DNA of 64,000 nucleotides from Apium graveolens (Eukaryota; Streptophyta; Magnoliopsida; Apiales; Apiaceae). The notes beneath the pieces are model-generated. The model was not told the origin of the DNA. It made no database searches and worked only from the letters and a program-made list of their open reading frames with translations. This document shows, one piece after another, positions 11,892 through 22,988 of this stretch. Made by a program: the position numbers and the translations under genes. Position 1 is the stretch's first letter; every line of letters begins with the position of its first letter. Location: positions 138,317,263-138,381,262 of the forward strand of contig NC_133647.1 in the NCBI RefSeq assembly GCF_009905375.1, read 5' to 3'.

Positions 11892-14800
11892 TGTAACACC
11901 CTCAGATCCAGGGTCAAGGATCCGGGTCGTCACGGTCTTTCTTTCCACAATATCACTTCACTTAATTAATAATAAATAACCTTATGCTGTGACCCCACAC
12001 TAACACACACCACAACCCGTTATAGTCTCAGAGATGAAATTGAAATAAGTACAAGTCCTTGAATCCACAATTAAAAGTTATTACAACCCAAAATGATTAC
12101 TTGATAAATTTACAGTTAATTGCCATTATCTGCCTCAAGTTATAATTATACATAATTGATTCTCAAAAGTAGAATGCCTGATCTATCAATAGATTTACCT
12201 CTGCAGCTATAGCAGCTACAACATCAACGGGAAGACGCGGGACGCTTCCCACGCGCTTGCGCTGGGTCTGCTGGAGTCTGGCCATCTTTCCTAACTGTTG
12301 TTGTGTGATGAAGAAATAAAGCAAGAGTGAGCCTTACAGCTCGCAAGATAATATATAGTGATAACAATAATACAAGTATCTAAATGGATACTTACTAGAA
12401 TCTTTTATCATGTGTAAGGTAATTACTTACTGGGTATAAGTTTTAAAAGAAGATGAAGTTACCAATTACTTCGCTACACTTATACCATTTTAGAATCTAC
12501 TAGAACTACTACTGTTCCAAGTATAATAAGATTCAAGAGGTCATCCCATAGATGAGACCACAATAAAACTTGAAAATATTTGATCTTTGAAATATTTTGA
12601 AAGGAAATGAAGTTACGAGATACTTCATTCAATGGATACACCAATAAAACTGTTTGACCCTGTCAATGCTTCGGCAACCACCCATTAGTAGCCTTTCGAT
12701 CGAAATGCTACGGGTAGTGTTGCAGAATTATCCAAATGGATGATGAACTCATTATGGGAGTTTGCCGCGCCAGGAAGACCACTTACGATGATCAGTCGTA
12801 GTAGTACAACCCCACCATTTTCTACATATAGAGGAGAACCTGTCGGATTTACTTGTCAACTGAACACTGAACTCCTAAGGAATGGACCACCTTAGCGGAA
12901 CTTCCAGGCCATTTGGGCTAATATAATAAGGCTGGGCCGGCGCTACTCGACCACTTACGCCACTCCTAGTTCAGATGAAATCCATGACTCTGAAACGTAA
13001 AGCTCGTCCCCACTTTCCCCAAGTAGAAACTTGTTGATACGACTCCACCAAGAAGTCATATCTAGTTGGAAAGGAAAACTCACCGATATTTCCCAGGCGA
13101 TGCCTGTTAATGGATTAACTTGTTCCAAGAATTTTACTTCCCGAGTGTTGGGTAAGTAATCAAAAACTCTTTTATCAAGACAACAACCTTGTTGCGAATA
13201 TAAAATACAGCACAGAGCCGGATCCCTCCGGTTTTGAGCGAGTATTTAAATCCCCTTTTTAAAAGGAAGATCTTAAATATAAAAATAAGTTTTGGGATCC
13301 GCTCTAACTTTTGAAAATCATTTTAAAGACTTGAAAACACTTTAAAGAGTGTTTGGAATAATGCTGATTTAATAAAATAAATCAGTCTCAATATAAAGAA
13401 ATATCTGAATATTATTATTTAAATAATATTCCCATAAAGGGTAATTGAGGTAAAAGTTGGAAAACTTATACTTGAAATGAATAGTAAATAATCAAAGATA
13501 TACTTATACGAAAGTAATATCTTTATTTGAATATCAAAAGTAAGTTTGATTATCGAACATTATTCTTTAATAAATAAAGAATATTAATAAATAATAAGCG
13601 GAGTCATAATACCTCGAATGAATATTATAAATAATATTCATTAATAAAATAAAGGAGTCATACATCCTCAAATGAATATCCAAGTAATATTCAATAAATA
13701 ATATAAGGGAGTCATAAGTCCTCGAATGAATATTGAAGATAATATTCATTAATAAAATAAAGTTATCGAATAAACCTTATTCGATTAATAGTTTTGAAAA
13801 CTATTACCATATATATATAATATATATATATATATATAAAATCTACTCGGGATCCTCGACTCCCGGTTTTAGAAAATGCTTTCACCTTTGGGTCCCTATA
13901 CTAAGGGTATATGCAAATTACCGCTATTCTCTAGCATAGGTATTATCAACTGAACCAACAGATATATATGGCAAGAATACGAAACAGGCATGCATATGTA
14001 CCATATCACATGCTACAATATATCGCAAGAATTTGCTAATATAACCATCATGCATCTATTACAAGATAATGCATATACAAGTGTATACATCACAACAACA
14101 GTATAACGGGTAGAAAACTTGCCTGAGCGACTGAGGGTGATAAAAGGCTCGGGACGAGTCTGGTAACCTATAAACAACAAGTAAGTTGGAATTAAACCAA
14201 AGTCACTTGTAAATCTATACTTTAACTAACTTAGACTCTAACGCTTGTTTTCGCGCTTACTGATTCTCTTAAGTCACTCGAGTACCCTCGGCTCCACCAT
14301 TTTTAATAATTTAACCATTACGAGTTTTAAGGCGATTCCTTCACGAGTGCCTTACCAACTGCCTAACACTCTTAAAATAATTGTTTCATACACTAATTAA
14401 CCCTTTTTGGTCTTTAACCTATGTTTCAAAGTAAGGCGAGGGGAAAAGTTTCGTTCGCGAAACGCCGTTACTTAAAACGGTTGTTTCTCCTAAACCGTAC
14501 ATCGGAATCAAACGAACTACATATCAAAACGAAGCTCGTAACATGAACTATCTAAAGATGGCAATGGTCATAATCTAGCAGGGAGTTCTCGGGTCCAAAT
14601 GTTATGAACAAAAGCAGTCTAAAGTAAATTGGACATTACGACGGCTATGTTTACGCGATTTCCCAAATTTAAACCAATTCAAAACAACCACAATTCAACC
14701 CCAATTCACAATCCAATCAAAACTCCATCCATATTACTTTAAAACAGCCCCAAATCAACTCATTATAATCAATTTACTTAATCCTAAAACTTGAATTTAA

Positions 14801-15916
14801 ACTATACTACATTCTTTAATCAAATCATAAGATTTCAACATTCCAATCTTCACCATTCCAACCCAAACTCTTAAACAAACAAGTTTCAAGCTACTCTTTA
14901 CTCTAACAACCAAAATCAACCTAATATACAAATTAAAGCTAGGGTTTGGAGATGATATACCTTCCTTGAAGTGGTGTGAGTAGCTAGGAAGCCTTAGGAA
15001 GCCTTGAGGAGTCTTAGGAAAGCTTGGATCTTAAAGGAAAAGCAAGAAAAATCAAGTTAAAAACCTTGAAATCACTATTCATTATCTTCTTCATTGATTT
15101 ATTGGATAAGATAGAGAATGAATGGGATGCTTAAACTTATAATATAGCCATATCTATGCATAAGGAACACTAGGGAATTATCTTACCAATTTAGGAGGCT
15201 TGGATCTTGGATTTTGAAAATTCTTTCCTTTGAAATTGTAAAAAGCCGAGAGCAAGCTTTTGTTGAAGAGAAATAGATTTCTTTTGTTTTTATGAAATGA
15301 TTTGTTTGGCTTGGTGGATGTAATTTTGTTTTTGTTTTGGTTAATTACCTTTTTAGCCTTAACTTTGTGTGGTTCTACTTCAACCACTTCTCCTTCCTTC
15401 CCATGTCATGCTTATGTCATGCTATGATGTCATCTTCCCCTCCTTGTCCTCTTCTCATTGGTTGGGTGACATCATCCTCTCTAATCCCTTTGATTAACTT
15501 CCTAATTGTTTGCCTAATGACCGCTGATCTGTTATACGGTTCGCTTAACTTTCGTTTTTGTTTATCATTTGAGGGATCATACCCGGGATCTTATTACTTA
15601 GGTTCCCTTAACCTTTCTCAATATATTATATTCCTTTTATGATCCTCTCTTATAATCCTTTAATTTAAATCCTTTTTATCCTATTATCTTATACTCAATT
15701 CTTTCCGTATCTAATGGATTTCCGGGAAAAATCAAAGTGTTCGGTATTGGATTCTGACGATCTTTACATACATATATATACCATGTAGAGTACTAATAAA
15801 ATCTCAGAATATCCATAACAGAACCCCTACATAGTGTGGCATGAAAAGTTTTCTCATTCAGCTAAAACACTATTCATAAGAGTTACAAAAAGTTGAAAAT
15901 TTTGGGGGTTATTACA
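11892..15916 (-). repeat. Tekay-1 5' LTR (element sense)
   Basis: 4,025 bp copy of 1767-5806, ending TTATTACA. Contains the same three-unit tandem array (about 13590-13765) and TA tract. In element sense this copy would drive transcription of gag-pol; the counterpart of the TATA-like run lies near 15146-15160 but carries a base change. Confidence 0.93.
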
Positions 15917-15921
15917 GTCAG

Positions 15922-17919
15922 TGATGGAAGTGATGATGAAAGTGATCAAGAAACAGTGTCTGAGGATAATGCAGACAAATCTACCACCAATGAAGCACAA
16001 AACTCAACATATGTCGAGTTACAAAATGTTTCATCCGTCGGAAGGCAATCTGTGTTATCCGTCGGTAGACAACCTGCCTCATCCGTCAGTACTCAAAATT
16101 TACCATCCGTCGGGTTATCAAAAGAAGCAGGAAGTCAAGGCAGATCACCCATAGAAAGTACCCCTTTCTCAAATCAAAGATCCACAAACTCAGGGGGGTT
16201 TCTAACAATCAAAACTCAATCACATATCAGGACAACATTGAGGTCTCTTCATCTTGAGCTTATCTACCTCAACCAAGGAAATGGACAAAAGATCACCCCT
16301 TTGAACTGATTATTGGTGATATTTCTTCTAGAGTTCAAACCAGGAGAGCAACTCAAGAAGAATGTCTATACAGCAACTTTTTGTCAAAGGAAGAACCAAA
16401 GAAGGTAGAAGAAGCCTTGTTAGATCCTGATTGGATTTTAGCTATGCAGGAGGAGCTAAACCAATTTGAAAGGAATAAAGTATGGAAGCTGGTCCCCAAG
16501 CCCAAAGGAAAGAATCCAATAGACATCAAATGGGTATTCAGAAACAAGATGGATGAAAATGGTATAGTAGTAAGGAACAAAGCCAGATTGGTTGCTAAAG
16601 GCTATTGCCAGCAAGAAGGAATAGATTTTGATAAAACATTTGCTCCTGTTGCAAGACTTGAAGCCATCAGAATCTTCTTAGCCTATGCAGCCCATGCCAA
16701 TTTCAAGGTCTATCAAATGGATGTCAAAAGTGCCTTTCTGAATGGAGATTTGGAGGAAGAAGTGTATGTTAGTCAACCTCCTGGCTTTGAAGATCCAAAT
16801 TTTCCTGAATATGTCTATTATCTACTGAAAGCACTTTATGGATTGAAGCAAGCACCTAGAGCCTGGTATGACACTTTATCAAAGTTCCTTTTGGAAAATC
16901 ACTTCATAAGAGGTACTGTTGAAAAAACTTTATTTTCTAGAAATGTTAATGGCTCTAGCATACTTGTTCAAATTTATGTAGATGATATTATTTTTGGCTC
17001 TACAGATGAGAAACTTTGTAAAAAGTTTGCCAAACTGATGCAAAGTAAGTATGAAATGAGTATGATGGGAGAACTAACTTACTTTCTTGGTTTACAAGTT
17101 AAGCAAGTTAGTGATGGAATATTCATTAGTCAAACTAAATATATTTTTGATCTTTTAAAGAAGTTTGATCTAATGGATTGCACATCTGCATAAACTCCCA
17201 TGGCCACTGCAACTAAGCTTGAACTAAACACTACTGAAAAGTCTGTGGATATTTCAAACTATAGAGGCATGGTTGGCTCACTTCTGTACTTAACAGCTAG
17301 TAGGCCAGATATAATGTTTGCTATATGTTTATGTGCTAGATTTCAGGCTGATCCTAGAGAGTCTCACTTGATAGCCATTAAGAGAATTTTCAGATATCTC
17401 AAGGGAACACCAAAATTTGGCATTTGGTATCCTAGAGATTCTGGTTTTGATCTAACTGCTTATTCAGATGCAGATTATGCAGGTTGCAGAATTGACAGAA
17501 AAAGCACAACAGGAACTTGTCAATTTCTAGGAAACAAGCTTGTGTCCTGGTTCAGTAAAAAGCAAAATTCAGTTTCTACTTCTACAGCGGAAGCTGAATA
17601 TATTGCTGCTGGCAGTTGCTGTGCACATATTTTATGGATGAAAAATCAATTGCTAGACTATGGTTTGCAAGTTGAGAGGATTCCTATTTTCTGTGATAAC
17701 ACAAGTGCAATTGCCATCACTGAAAATCCAGTGCAACATTCAAGGACAAAGCACATAGACATCAAGTATCATTTCATAAGGGAACATGTAATGAATGGTA
17801 CTGTAGAGTTACATTTTGTTCCAAGTGAGAAGCAACTTGCAGATATATTCACCAAGCCACTGGATGAATCCACATTTTCTAGGTTGGTAAGTGAGTTAGG
17901 TATGCTTAATTACTCTTGA
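15922..17919 (+). pseudogene. Copia pol: linker, reverse transcriptase and RNase H
   Basis: Resumes the integrase frame after Tekay-1. The linker holds four SVG/SVS repeats, then has a one-base deletion in a G run near 16195, moving to the frame that continues into RT, where a TGA lies near 16256. [57 protein letters not shown] and the catalytic [14 protein letters not shown] at 17191-17193 splits RT from RNase H. RNase H shows YSDADYAG, TSTAEAEYIAA, CDNTSAI and RTKHIDIKYHF, ending at 17919. Reverse transcriptase and RNase H make the DNA copy of the element; this copy is defective from the indel and stops. Confidence 0.92.
16031..16113. repeat. Four ATCCGTCGG-type motif copies inside the copia pol linker
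   Basis: Copies near 16032, 16058, 16081 and 16104 (one reads ATCCGTCAG). They encode SSVG, LSVG, SSVS and PSVG. The same DNA motif recurs in another reading frame in the third ORF, upstream of it, and in the LTR. Confidence 0.85.
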
Positions 17920-18438
17920 ATCTATCTGAGTTATTTTGCAAGTTGAAATGTAGCCAGAAATTTAACTGATTTTTTAGTCATGGATGAAATTTTGGCTGTG
18001 TCAAAATTTGCATCTCGACGGATGACCATTATCCATCGAGTTAAGTCATCCGTCGATATACAATGTGCAAATAAAAATCAATTACTTGTCTGGAATCTTT
18101 TAAAACTCGATGGATAACAGTTTATCCTCATCCGTCGAAGTGTCTAAATCTTAACCGTTAATTCCCTGAACATTATCCATCGAGTATACTTACAGTTTGT
18201 AAGCATTACACGACGGATAATGGGTGGAATTTTTACAGTTTATTTTTAAACGACTAATTTAGGCAATTTCTATTGGGTAATTTATTTTTTTTTATTATTT
18301 TCATCCGTTGTTTTTGAGGGAGTATAAAAGCTTATTTCATTCCTATTATTTTCTTTTATCATTCTCAAATTCAACTGCTTTTATTTTATTCTCTCTCAAG
18401 CAATATCCTCTTTCTCTTCAAGCTTTTATTCTCTAACA
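17920..18438 (+). promoter_or_regulatory. Putative internal promoter and leader of the copia third ORF
   Basis: Non-coding gap between pol and ORF3. It holds at least seven ATCCGTCGA/ATCCATCGA motifs in both orientations (near 18015, 18031, 18048, 18107, 18130, 18176 and 18211) plus a variant at 18302. Then comes a TATA box, TATAAAAG, at 18323-18330, and a CT-rich stretch ending CTAACA just before the ATG at 18439. Spacing (TATA about 110 bp from the ATG, pyrimidine-rich leader) looks like a plant RNA polymerase II promoter. The LTR has the same arrangement of motif clusters upstream of a TATA box. Function is inferred. Confidence 0.5.
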
Positions 18439-19551
18439 ATGGCACCTGTAGTAAAGATCATGTCTCAGACTGGGTTCATTTATGAGAAGAACAACTTCAC
18501 TGCTTTGGTCAATAAGGGTATTCAGCAATCAGAAGACTATCACAAGATGATGGACTTCGTGAAGAACTGCAAGTTAAGTTATGCCATGCTTGAATCACCC
18601 ACAATTTACTGTGAAGTTGTTGAAGAGATGTGGACCACTGCAATCTACAATTCTACTGACAAAACCATCACTCTAACTATCAAAGGTAATGAGTTCTTAT
18701 TAATAGTGATGTGATAAAAGCATGTTTCAAAATTCCTGATGATAATATGACTTCACCACACACTGACACTGATATTATCAACATGCTTAATTCCATGCAT
18801 TATGCACTTCCTACTAATAAGCTAAGTGAGATTAGAAGATTAGGTCTTAGGAAGGAATGGAGTTTCATGTGTGATGTTGTGACTAAAGTTTTCTCTGGAA
18901 AAGTCAGTAATTTTGATTATGTGAACATTTCCATGCTTAACATGCTATACATGCTAGTTACAGATAAATTTTACAATTTCAGTGACCTTGTATTGTATGA
19001 GTTAGGTTTTAAACTAGGTGAGTTAGCCAAAAGGGGAAAGAATGTATATTATGCTAGATTTTTCATGATATTGGCTAACCATCTTTATCAAGAGATTGTA
19101 CTTGAGAACCCAAACAACAAATTAGCTTGTTGGGTTCAAGAGAGAAGAATTATTGCAAATTTGAACAGAGCCAACCATCATAGGGATGTGCCAATGTTCT
19201 ACTTTCCTGTAATGCAGACACCTCAGGTAAGTGAGGTAAGTTCATCCATACCCTCAACTATTCTAATCTCCTCAATTTCTTTGAGTTCCGGAGTAGCTAT
19301 GGCAACTGTGACAATGACCAAACAGTTGCCTACCAAAGCTGCTAAAACAACTATAATTTCCAAATCCAAGTCAAAGAAAACCCCCTCTGGTATCTCTCAA
19401 AAGGTACCAGTTGAAAAATCTACCAAAGCTAAAGAGGGGAGTGTGAAGGAGGGCCAGTTAGGTGAGGGAAGGGGTGAACATCAAAGAAACCCCAAGGATA
19501 AGGTTGGAGAGTTGAGTGAATCCCAGCCCAGCCATACTGCAGTTTCCCAAC
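18439..19551 (+). pseudogene. Copia third ORF, N-terminal half (Sirevirus env-position ORF)
   Basis: Begins MAPVVKIMSQTGFIYEK. A one-base deletion near 18698 shifts the frame after KGNEFL; the sense frame resumes at once and runs to the hAT insertion at 19551. The product is mostly helical, with a region reading NISMLNMLYMLVTDKFYNFS and KNVYYARFFMILANHLYQ, then a Ser/Thr/Lys-rich low-complexity stretch. By position it matches the additional ORF often called env-like in Sireviruses. I see no convincing signal peptide or transmembrane helix here, so an envelope role is not supported. In general layout it recalls uncharacterised plant proteins found next to Sirevirus pol genes. The ORF tail beyond 19551 (to 19757) is read-through into the hAT. 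Confidence 0.7.
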
Positions 19552-20438
19552 CATTGATACAAGGAACGCGGTACGGTCCCGAGAATCGCGAATCAAATAG
19601 TTCGTCCCGGAACACAGTTCGTTTCCGTCTCAGATCGCCGGAATTCGTGTTTGGTTCGTCATTTCCGGCGACCTATCCGACGACCCATGTGTTATTCCAC
19701 CCCGCAACCCATCCCGTCGGTCATCACCGGAGAACTTCCTTGGCTGATCTGTTATGAGAGACCAAAGAGCAGAAAGGAAGAAAGAAGAGGATAGATTAAA
19801 GAAGAGGAGAAAGAAGTGGGATGACGAAGCGATATGTATACATACATGCGTGTACCTATATGAATGTATGTGGACTATATGCAATCTTCATTTATTAATC
19901 ATTTTAGTAAAAAAAATTGTACAATAATAAGTTATTTAATTTTAAAGTTGTAAGGCACCTTATTCTAAAAAACAAGCTGTAACACACTTGTATAGAAAAT
20001 TGATTTAATTTGACACTAATAGATTGACAAAATAACTAAAAAAAATTCAAATAAACAATAAAAAATTAAAAATTAAAAATGTTTAAAATTATTACTTTTA
20101 GTCTACTAATTAGACTCTTATTTTATATTTATTAAAATAATATAGTATTTGAATATTAAATAAAATTCTCTATATTACATTTTAGTATTTATATTTTTAA
20201 TTTTTTTATTTATGAAACACTCATATTTACTTATAAATAATTTTATCCAAACACCTAAACAGCTTATATGATATATTTTATCGACACATTTTCTAATTTA
20301 AAGCACAAAATTTTAAATGAATATAAAAAGAACATCAAAGAGAATTTCTAAGGTCATCACATTAACGTAACCCATATTTCCTATATATACACTTTATACA
20401 TACATCTTCTCTTATTCCAACCAAAATATACTACAGTA

Positions 20439-22631
20439 ATGGCTTTTGGCAAAAAAAACACAAGGCAAAGAGATGAAACACAATCCACAGAGTGGGAGCA
20501 ATCTCAGAATCAAGCATCAAACGAAGATTTTATTGATCTTGAAGTTGAAACTCAACCACTAGAAAATACAAGTGAGGAGAATCATTCACAAATTCATAAA
20601 AAGCCTCTGTTAGATGAAGTTACAATGGTGGAAGCACAGAAAGGAAAAAATGCAGGAGGAACAAAAAGGTGGAAATGCAACCACTATAAGAAAAGCTATA
20701 GCAGTTCATATACAAGGATACATCACCACTTTTTTGGTGCTCCAGTGGGTGTCAAAGCCGAAATCGCTCGCTACACGGTGATATTAACAAATCGGACACT
20801 ACTACAACAACTAAAAAAGAAAGTTGAAGAAGCTGAGAAAACTGGTATCTCTCCCTCACTAACAAAGTCTACTGTTAACAACAAACTTACAGGCATAAGT
20901 AATAACCCTATTGAGAAGGCCTTTGGTGCTATTGAGCGGCATGATGTTGATATTGGAATAGTACGATTCTTATGTGCAAATGGGATTCCGTTTAATGTTC
21001 TTAGAAGTCCAGAGATGGCCTTAATGACGAATGCAATCAAAAATGCTCCTAAAGACTACAAACATCCTTCTGCTGATAGAGCCAGGACATCACTACTTGA
21101 TGATTGTAAGCGTGTAATTGAAAAAGAGTGTGTTCCGATCAGTGATACTTGGACGATGCAGGGTACTTCCATAATCTCTGATGGGTGGACAAACATTAAA
21201 AAAAAATCACTGATCAATGTTTTTGCATCCAACAGTCGTGGCTCCATGTTTCTCTATGCCGAAGATTTTTCAGATGTGGAAAAAACCAGAAAAGAAATCT
21301 CCAACTTCCTACTCAAAGCAATTGACGAAGTGGGCTCTTCCAATCATCTGCAAGTAATCACAGATAATGCAGAAAACTGTAAAGCTGCCGGAAAGGAAAT
21401 CGAAAAGGTACATAAACACATCTTTTGGTCCCCATGTGTTGTACATACCTTGAATCTGATATTTAAAGATTTTGCTGTTGTGTTTCCATGGATAAATGAT
21501 ACCTACATAAGAGGAAAAAATATTGTCAAGTATTTTATAAATCATTCTCATGCTCACTCTATTTTTCGAAATCATTCTGGACTTCAGTTGTTAAAAGTTG
21601 CAAAAACAAGATTTGGGTCACATCATATGTTATTGAAGAGGCTAACACAATGCAGAGAAGCATTAGTTACTACTGTTTTTGTTCGAGCTTGGAAGGATTG
21701 GTTGAATTCTGGTGATGAACGAACAAAGGAGTTGGGCAGAGAAGTTACAACGGCAATAAAAGATGAAGTGTTTTGGGATGAAATTGATAATATCTTGGCT
21801 ATTACTAAGCCAATATACCGAATGATTAAATTTGCTGATGGGGAAGGATAAAAAATGGGAGATATATACGAAAATATGGATTGTATGATTGGGGAGATTA
21901 GCGAGGTAATGAAAAATAATAAACATGAAATTGATCATGAGAAAATGAACGAGATTATGTTTTCCAGGTGGGAAAAAATGAATATCCCAGTGCATTGTTT
22001 GGGATTTGCTCTCAATCCATATTATTATGATACCAATTACTTGCAATTTCCTGCCCCCGGTGGGGAACCTAGGCGAGCTCCAAATTGTGATCGAGAGGTT
22101 GTCCAAGGAGTGCTTAAAGCTTTTGATAAGATTGGAGAAGATGAAGAGGAAAGAAGGGTGTTACGTCATCAATTGGCTAGTTTTCAAGGTAAGGAAGGTA
22201 TGTTTAGATCACTTGCGGCGAAAATTGATGCTGTGACAATGAGTCCTATATCATGGTGGTCTACCTATGGGGCTGAAACACCACAATTATCGGAAATAGC
22301 TATTAAAATCTTGTCGCAGCCTATAAGCAGCTCTTCTGCTGAAAGGGTGTGGAGCACATATTCTTACATTCACAACATAAAAATGAATCGGCTTAATTCT
22401 GTGAGGGCAGACAAATTGGTGTATATTCATACCAATATCAGGCTCATTTCTCATTTCACATCAAGTTATAAGGAAGGTCCATATAGAAAATGGGATATTG
22501 ATGTGGAGAACTCGTATTTAGAAGATTCAATGGCTAAGCTCGATGAACTAAGATCGAAGGATGATGGGATTGAAGAAAAGAGTGAGACTCTTGTGATATC
22601 TGCTTCCAAGAGAAAGAGATATTCAGACTAG
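20439..22631 (+). pseudogene. hAT transposase, BED finger / DUF659-type / C-terminal dimerisation
   Basis: Start MAFGKKNTRQRD. About 731 codons interrupted by a single in-frame TAA (21849-21851, after ADGEG); the frame continues directly (KMGDIYENMD). A BED-like zinc finger near residues 75-95 reads WKCNHYKKSY then TRIHHHF; the expected second Cys is Tyr, so zinc binding is doubtful. The DUF659-type core shows SDTWTMQGTSIISDGWTN, QVITDNAENCKAAG and CVVHTLNLIFKD. The C-terminal hAT dimerisation region shows LSEIAIKILSQPISSSSAERVWS and ends RKRYSD. The enzyme cuts and pastes hAT elements, acting in the nucleus. One stop and the Cys change are the only lesions seen, so decay is recent. Confidence 0.9.
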
Positions 22632-22859
22632 TTAAAGTCTGATTTTTTTTTATTTATGGCTTATAATCTCTATGTAGTGTGACTAGTATGATTGTATCAC
22701 TAAGTTATGAAATCTGAATTTTGATCTTTTAACTTTAAAGTAAATTGCCTGAAGCATGCTATTTTAAATCTTTGTATATGAATTTATTTTTTTTAAAGTA
22801 AAATTATGAAATTTAAATGTTTGATTTCTTTGACATTTGTTGTAGCAATATTAAAATAA

Positions 22860-22980
22860 ATTGTACCCGTACGTTCCCTCGTCCCCGTGCGTTCCCTCGT
22901 CCCGGGTTCATCCAAAACAACCTTCCGCGTATCCGAATTCGTACCGCATCTCGAATCGAATCGCGTACCACGTAACATTG
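22860..22980. repeat. hAT right subterminal repeat region
   Basis: Contains CGTTCCCTCGTCCC twice, then CGAATTCGTACCGC and TCGAATCGAATCGCG. Similar TCGTCCCGG, AATCGCGAATC and GCGGTACGG words occur at the left end (about 19566-19610). Subterminal repeats of this sort are transposase-binding sites in other hAT elements; binding here is inferred. Confidence 0.55.
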
Positions 22981-22988
22981 TTCCCAAC

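Larger units (their letters stand above)
1767..15916 (-). mobile_element. Tekay/Del-lineage Ty3/gypsy chromovirus (Tekay-1), nested in the copia element
   Basis: Complete LTR element of 14,150 bp. The termini read TGTAACACC on the left and TTATTACA on the right, flanked by the 5 bp duplication GTCAG at 1762-1766 and 15917-15921. On the minus strand the order is 5' LTR, initiator-tRNA-Met primer site, pre-gag ORF, gag-protease-RT-RNase H-integrase-chromodomain, polypurine tract, 3' LTR. RT before integrase plus a C-terminal chromodomain identifies a chromovirus; LTRs of about 4 kb fit Tekay. The two LTRs are very similar (differences scattered at roughly the one to two percent level by eye), so insertion is fairly recent. 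Gag-pol is broken by one frameshift and one stop, and the protease site is mutated. Confidence 0.92.
19552..22980 (+). mobile_element. hAT DNA transposon with near-complete transposase gene
   Basis: 3,429 bp element flanked by the 8 bp duplication TTCCCAAC (19544-19551 and 22981-22988); 8 bp is the hAT hallmark. The ends are CATTGATACAAGG on the left and, on the opposite strand, CAATGTTACGTGG on the right; the inverted similarity is imperfect but includes GGTACG. CpG-rich subterminal sequence lies at both ends, with a duplicated CGTTCCCTCGTCCC on the right (about 22873-22905). Removing the element and one duplication restores the copia ORF3 frame (SQQTAVLKKD). The single transposase gene lies at 20439-22631. 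Confidence 0.85.

Noticed and set aside
19228..19245. Splice-donor-like CAGGTAAGT in copia ORF3
   Set aside because: The frame reads through without interruption and no matching acceptor was evident; kept as coding.
19535..19551. ACTGCAGT as the hAT target duplication (also present at both sides)
   Set aside because: It would make the element ends TTCCCAACC and TTGTTGGG, which do not match. TTCCCAAC gives CA-starting ends with inverted similarity. Both choices keep the frame, so this rests on terminal structure.
19558..19757. C-terminal 65 residues of the ORF ending at 19757
   Set aside because: This is read-through into the hAT 5' end, not part of the copia protein.
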